A DNA stretch of 24,033 bases, taken from positions 1 to 24,033 of the forward strand of contig JAJSPD010000198.1 of assembly GCA_021307315.1 (NCBI GenBank), read 5' to 3'. Under the pieces are notes generated by a model. It had not been told where the DNA came from. It ran no database searches and saw nothing but the letters and a program-made list of their open reading frames with translations. This document shows, in pieces, positions 20,912 to 24,033 of this stretch. The stretch's first letter is position 1. The number at the start of each line of letters is the position of its first letter. This stretch comes from Bisporella sp. PMI_857. Its lineage: Eukaryota; Ascomycota; Leotiomycetes; Helotiales; Helotiaceae. The position numbers were made by a program, and so were the translations under genes.

Positions 20912-22067
20912 CTGTTCGGTAGACTGCGAACTGGGGTCCCACGGGGCGGGTTTTCACCTACTTGACCCCACCCATCGGGGTCCCACCCCATGGGGTGGGG
21001 TTTATCAAAAGCTTTTACCCCGACCCGCGGGGTTTTAGCAACCCGCCAAGAACCCAGAAATGTATTAACACGTGATATTAGTAAGCAACAGTAGTAAAAG
21101 TTTTAAGAATTTAAAGCTATAAAACATTTAAAAAAAAACAAATTAAACACACGTTAAACATTTTTGTAATTTTTTGTATATATAATCACGTGTTATATAC
21201 GTACTGTAACGTTTTGCATTTTGCTCATTTATTTTTTGTTTTTGAAATTTGAGATTTTGAACTTTTAAACTTTACTTTACGTTTTCGCAAAGCGGAAAAA
21301 AGCTTTTCGCGAGCCGAATAAAATAAAGTCTATTGATTAGTTCGTTAAACGTAGCGTGTATTAAGTTTTATTAATCTTTATACTAATATAGTTAGTAATG
21401 TAGATCATTTACTTGGCGTAATTTTAATACGATTCTGTAACAGTCAGCCGAAAGGCTTTCAGCTGTAGGACTTTCAGGGCTGCAAGCGGCACGCTTCGCT
21501 TATAGCCAGCCACGGGCTTACAGCTACAGCAGCTACAGGCTTCCAGCTCCAGCAGCTCCAGCAGCTACAAGCTCACAGCTACAACAGCTACAGCAGCTAC
21601 AGGCTTCCAGCTACAGCAGTTCTAGCAGCCACAGGCTTCCAGCTACAACAGCTTTAGCAGCTACAAGCTCACAGCTACAGCACAGTGAAAGATATAAAGA
21701 ACAGCTAGAGCTTTCTGAACAAAGCAAGCTTGAGTTTTCTTTTTTATGTTAGACTTACAAGTATACTTCTAATATCAATTCATCACTATTGCAATTACAT
21801 CGCTAGCTACTATCTTTATCTGTTATATTGCAAATCTTTCCTGCTGCTTTCTATTTGTTACAGATTCGTTTAAAGTGTTATCACGTGTACTAGAATTTTG
21901 TATTACTAAGTGATTTTTATTAAAGTCCCATCGGGGTCCCGCGGGTCGGGGGCAAAATACATAACCCACCCCATGGGGCGTCGAGACTAGATGCCCCCAA
22001 CCCACGGGGTCCCATGGGTTGGGGACCCCGCCCCGCCCCGTGGGTTTCTGCGCAGTCTACTGTTCGG
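20912..22067. mobile_element. hAT-like non-autonomous element, 1140 bp, with 8-bp target duplication
   Basis: The element spans 20920-22059. It begins TAGACTGCG and ends CGCAGTCTA (perfect 9-bp terminal inverted repeat) and is flanked on both sides by CTGTTCGG (20912-20919 and 22060-22067). An 8-bp duplication and short termini starting TAG are typical of the hAT superfamily. The next roughly 120 nt on each side are GC-rich and carry repeated, partly palindromic GGGGTCCC and CCCATGGG motifs in inverted orientation, as expected of transposase-binding subterminal repeats. No transposase frame is present. The GC-rich ends show none of the AT drift of the host repeat, so it probably landed after most mutation there was over. 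Confidence 0.88.
21517..21683. repeat. CAG/CTACAG-rich minisatellite with 96-bp period
   Basis: A patch built from AGCTACA, CAGCAGCTACAGG and ACAGGCTTCCAGCT words. ACAGGCTTCCAGCT recurs at 21535 and 21631, and ACAAGCTCACAGCTACA at 21567 and 21663, both 96 bp apart, so a 96-bp unit is duplicated. It lies inside the hAT-like element and within a 103-codon stop-to-stop + frame (21441-21749) that has no ATG. The frame reads Ser/Gln-rich sequence (SSQLQQLQQLQASS) followed by HSERYKEQLELSEQSKLEF. Confidence 0.8.
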
Positions 22068-23897
22068 TCACTTATTATTTTCGAATCGTTGTTACTATGC
22101 CGTTTATTTCTTTTTAAATCGTAATTTTTGCAAAAAGCACTTGCTATTTTATTGAGATTATAAAGCTTTCGAATAGCTCGTTTTTTTTTGTAATGCATGT
22201 CGGCATATTATCGACGTTAACTGGCTACAGAATAAGAAATACTTGCTTATTAATAACAGTAACAACTTGCTTCGCAAGTATATTCGTTACTACTATTTTT
22301 AAATCCGGGTTTCGAAGCTTAAAAAATAAGCAACGAATCGGCTACGAATTTTAAGCATATTGCAAGCTATTTTCTGTCGAATGCTTGCTTTTTCGCCGAA
22401 TTATTTGTTGCCGGTCGTGAATTTGCCGATTAAAAACGAATATTAATGCAATGCGTATTGTACGTCGAATATTTTTGTTAGTATTAACGAAAAAGCATAC
22501 GACAGCATTTGTTAAAAATGCATTTCGAGTTTCGAAACGTTCGATTTTAAATAGTACGCGAGTAGAAACTTACTGTTCCGAAGTTCAATTGCAAATATAG
22601 TTTTTTAATTTTCGATTAAAAGCCGGCATTTAGTGAATTGTTAAAATACTGCGAACTAAACTTAAATCGACTGCGATTTTTCTAGCAATCGACTTCGATT
22701 TATTCACGAATTGTACATTAGCCGGCACTTAACTGCAAAATAACTAGTCTCCGTTTTACAAGAAACCGGCTGGACAACTTTTTTTTAGCAGCAGCTATAT
22801 TAAAAAGCGTTACGTACTTTAACGTATTTGCCGAAACTAACAACTTACTTGCTAATCGACAACGATTCGAACACGGCTCGAAAATTGAAAAATGTTCGAT
22901 TCGATTACTAACAAAAAGCTATTTTCGGCTTAATTTCAAACAGTTAAACACGATTTTAAACAATGTAAAATACGTTAGTAAACACACCGGTTGTATATTG
23001 TTAATAGATTTATTCTCAAAATCTCGATAATTGTTACCGACTTTTTTTTGTATAAAAAAAAAAACTAGTTTACTTTTCGAAGTTATACTAGTTTGTAAAA
23101 GCAGTTACTTGTTTTAATATTTCGTGCGTATTAACTACTGTACGATTTAAAAAAACAAGTAGTATTTGTGCTTAATTAAGTGTCGAACTAACAGTTAAAA
23201 CTTATCGAACAAATCTGGCAATACGTATTATTTATGTATTAACGGATTTATTATTTGTCGCGAATCGCCGAAACAAACGTTATGTTAAACTAGCTGCATA
23301 GTTAAAATTCGTCGTATAAACGACAGTTAAACAAATGCGTAATAAAGCTAAATATTTTTTTAATTACGTACCGAAACGATACTTTTTCGGCACCGAATTA
23401 AACGCTACTTACGTACTATATCGGCATTTTTAGCTTAAATATTAATTAAAAGTCAGCATTGCATTTATTATTTGTTTTTACATCGCAGTCAACTAGTTTG
23501 TTATCGAATTTAATTTGAATTTGTCGATTATTTATACTCGAATATGCGCTACTAAAACAAGCATACTTAGCTTTATATTAGCTAAGTCGAAATAGCTATT
23601 CGCAGCCGTTTCGACAATTACAAGCTATACGCAAAAAGTACTTTATTACAAACGAATTAACACCGATTAGTAAAATATGCCGCTTGCGAAAATTAAAACT
23701 TCGTTTGCAAAACCGAAACATTAAGCGATATATACTATACTGAATCGACAACAACTCGACCGTAACAATTAAAAACCGCAAAGTTTTCGCATAAATAATT
23801 TTCGGCGCTAAATTCACATAACAATTGCGACCGGCAAGTCGTAAATTCGGCAGTTACTTAATAGCTTTTCGGTTGCGACGCTACTACCGCTCGCCAG

Positions 23898-24033
23898 TGT
23901 CACGATCATGGATCATGTGACCTAAACGAGCTTGGCACGACCCCTCATTTCTATCATAATCGCGCACAACAATTGCCTTTCCTCCTTAGTTTAGTATTCT
24001 CGTAATAGAACCACCTTACTAGCCGCCTCACCA
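23898..24033. mobile_element. possible LTR start (runs off right edge)
   Basis: At 23898 the AT-rich RIP-like DNA changes abruptly to normal-composition sequence beginning TGTCACGATCATGG, with a partial palindrome GATCATG/ATCATGTGA. The TGT start and the later TAGTATTCTCGTAATAGAAC stretch resemble fungal Ty3/gypsy-type LTRs as I recall them. The end, a second LTR, primer site and target duplication are outside the window, so the assignment and orientation are tentative. Confidence 0.3.

Larger units (their letters stand above)
20460..23897. repeat. AT-rich, RIP-like degraded repeat DNA
   Basis: Apart from the hAT-like insertion at 20920-22059, the stretch is AT-rich, full of TA steps and keeps many CG steps (ttcgaa, tcgtat). 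CpA is rare except after A or G, and TpG is rare except before C or T, which is the sign of C-to-T change in YCA context on both strands. Open frames are short and broken. A - strand run at 23596-23817 (LRFLIVTVELLSIQYSIYRL) could be a trace of an element protein, but I cannot name it. I see no living gene. It probably derives from one or more transposable elements. Confidence 0.75.

Noticed and set aside
1..24033. tRNA, rRNA, CRISPR or telomere repeats
   Set aside because: None seen on reading both strands; no TTAGGG array, no clover-leaf with conserved boxes A and B was noticed.

Overview
The window reads as nuclear DNA of a filamentous ascomycete (Pezizomycotina). Genes are interrupted by introns of about 50-140 nt with GTNNGT-type donors and CTRAC-like branch points. 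There is a SAT-containing non-reducing polyketide synthase, and the right flank is AT-rich repeat DNA with a RIP-like mutation signature. The species cannot be fixed from sequence alone.

Layout: the left edge (1-125) holds what looks like the last 40 codons of a P450 on +. A 431-aa protein of unknown function follows on - (207-1758), then a small inverted-repeat element (2327-2753). From 3557 to 20308 lies a biosynthetic gene cluster: a Ure2-like glutathione S-transferase (+), a SAT-KS-AT-PT-ACP-TE non-reducing PKS (-), a kynureninase (-), a LaeA/UMTA-type SAM methyltransferase (-), a small unknown gene (-), a single-exon CloQ/NphB-type (ABBA, PTase_Orf2) aromatic prenyltransferase (+) and a cytochrome P450 (+). 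A second inverted-repeat element (17662-18342) sits just upstream of the P450. From about 20.46 kb to 23.9 kb the DNA is AT-rich, gene-free and RIP-like, and carries a 1140-bp hAT-like element with a perfect 8-bp target duplication. The last 136 bases look like the start of an LTR.

Inferred chemistry: the PKS would make an aromatic polyketide. The prenyltransferase would attach a prenyl group to an electron-rich (naphthol-like) ring. The methyltransferase, P450 and GST would decorate it. The kynureninase would either supply anthranilate or 3-hydroxyanthranilate or act as a C-C hydrolase on a beta-diketone. The pairing of a bacterial-type ABBA prenyltransferase and a kynureninase with a non-reducing PKS is the candidate new pathway. 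The PKS as given carries a one-base frameshift inside the KS domain, so it is either a recent pseudogene or a sequence error. All its other domain residues and splice junctions are intact.

Gene models were assembled by hand from splice motifs, reading phase and family alignment. Every spliced model listed closes in frame, except the PKS at that single base.
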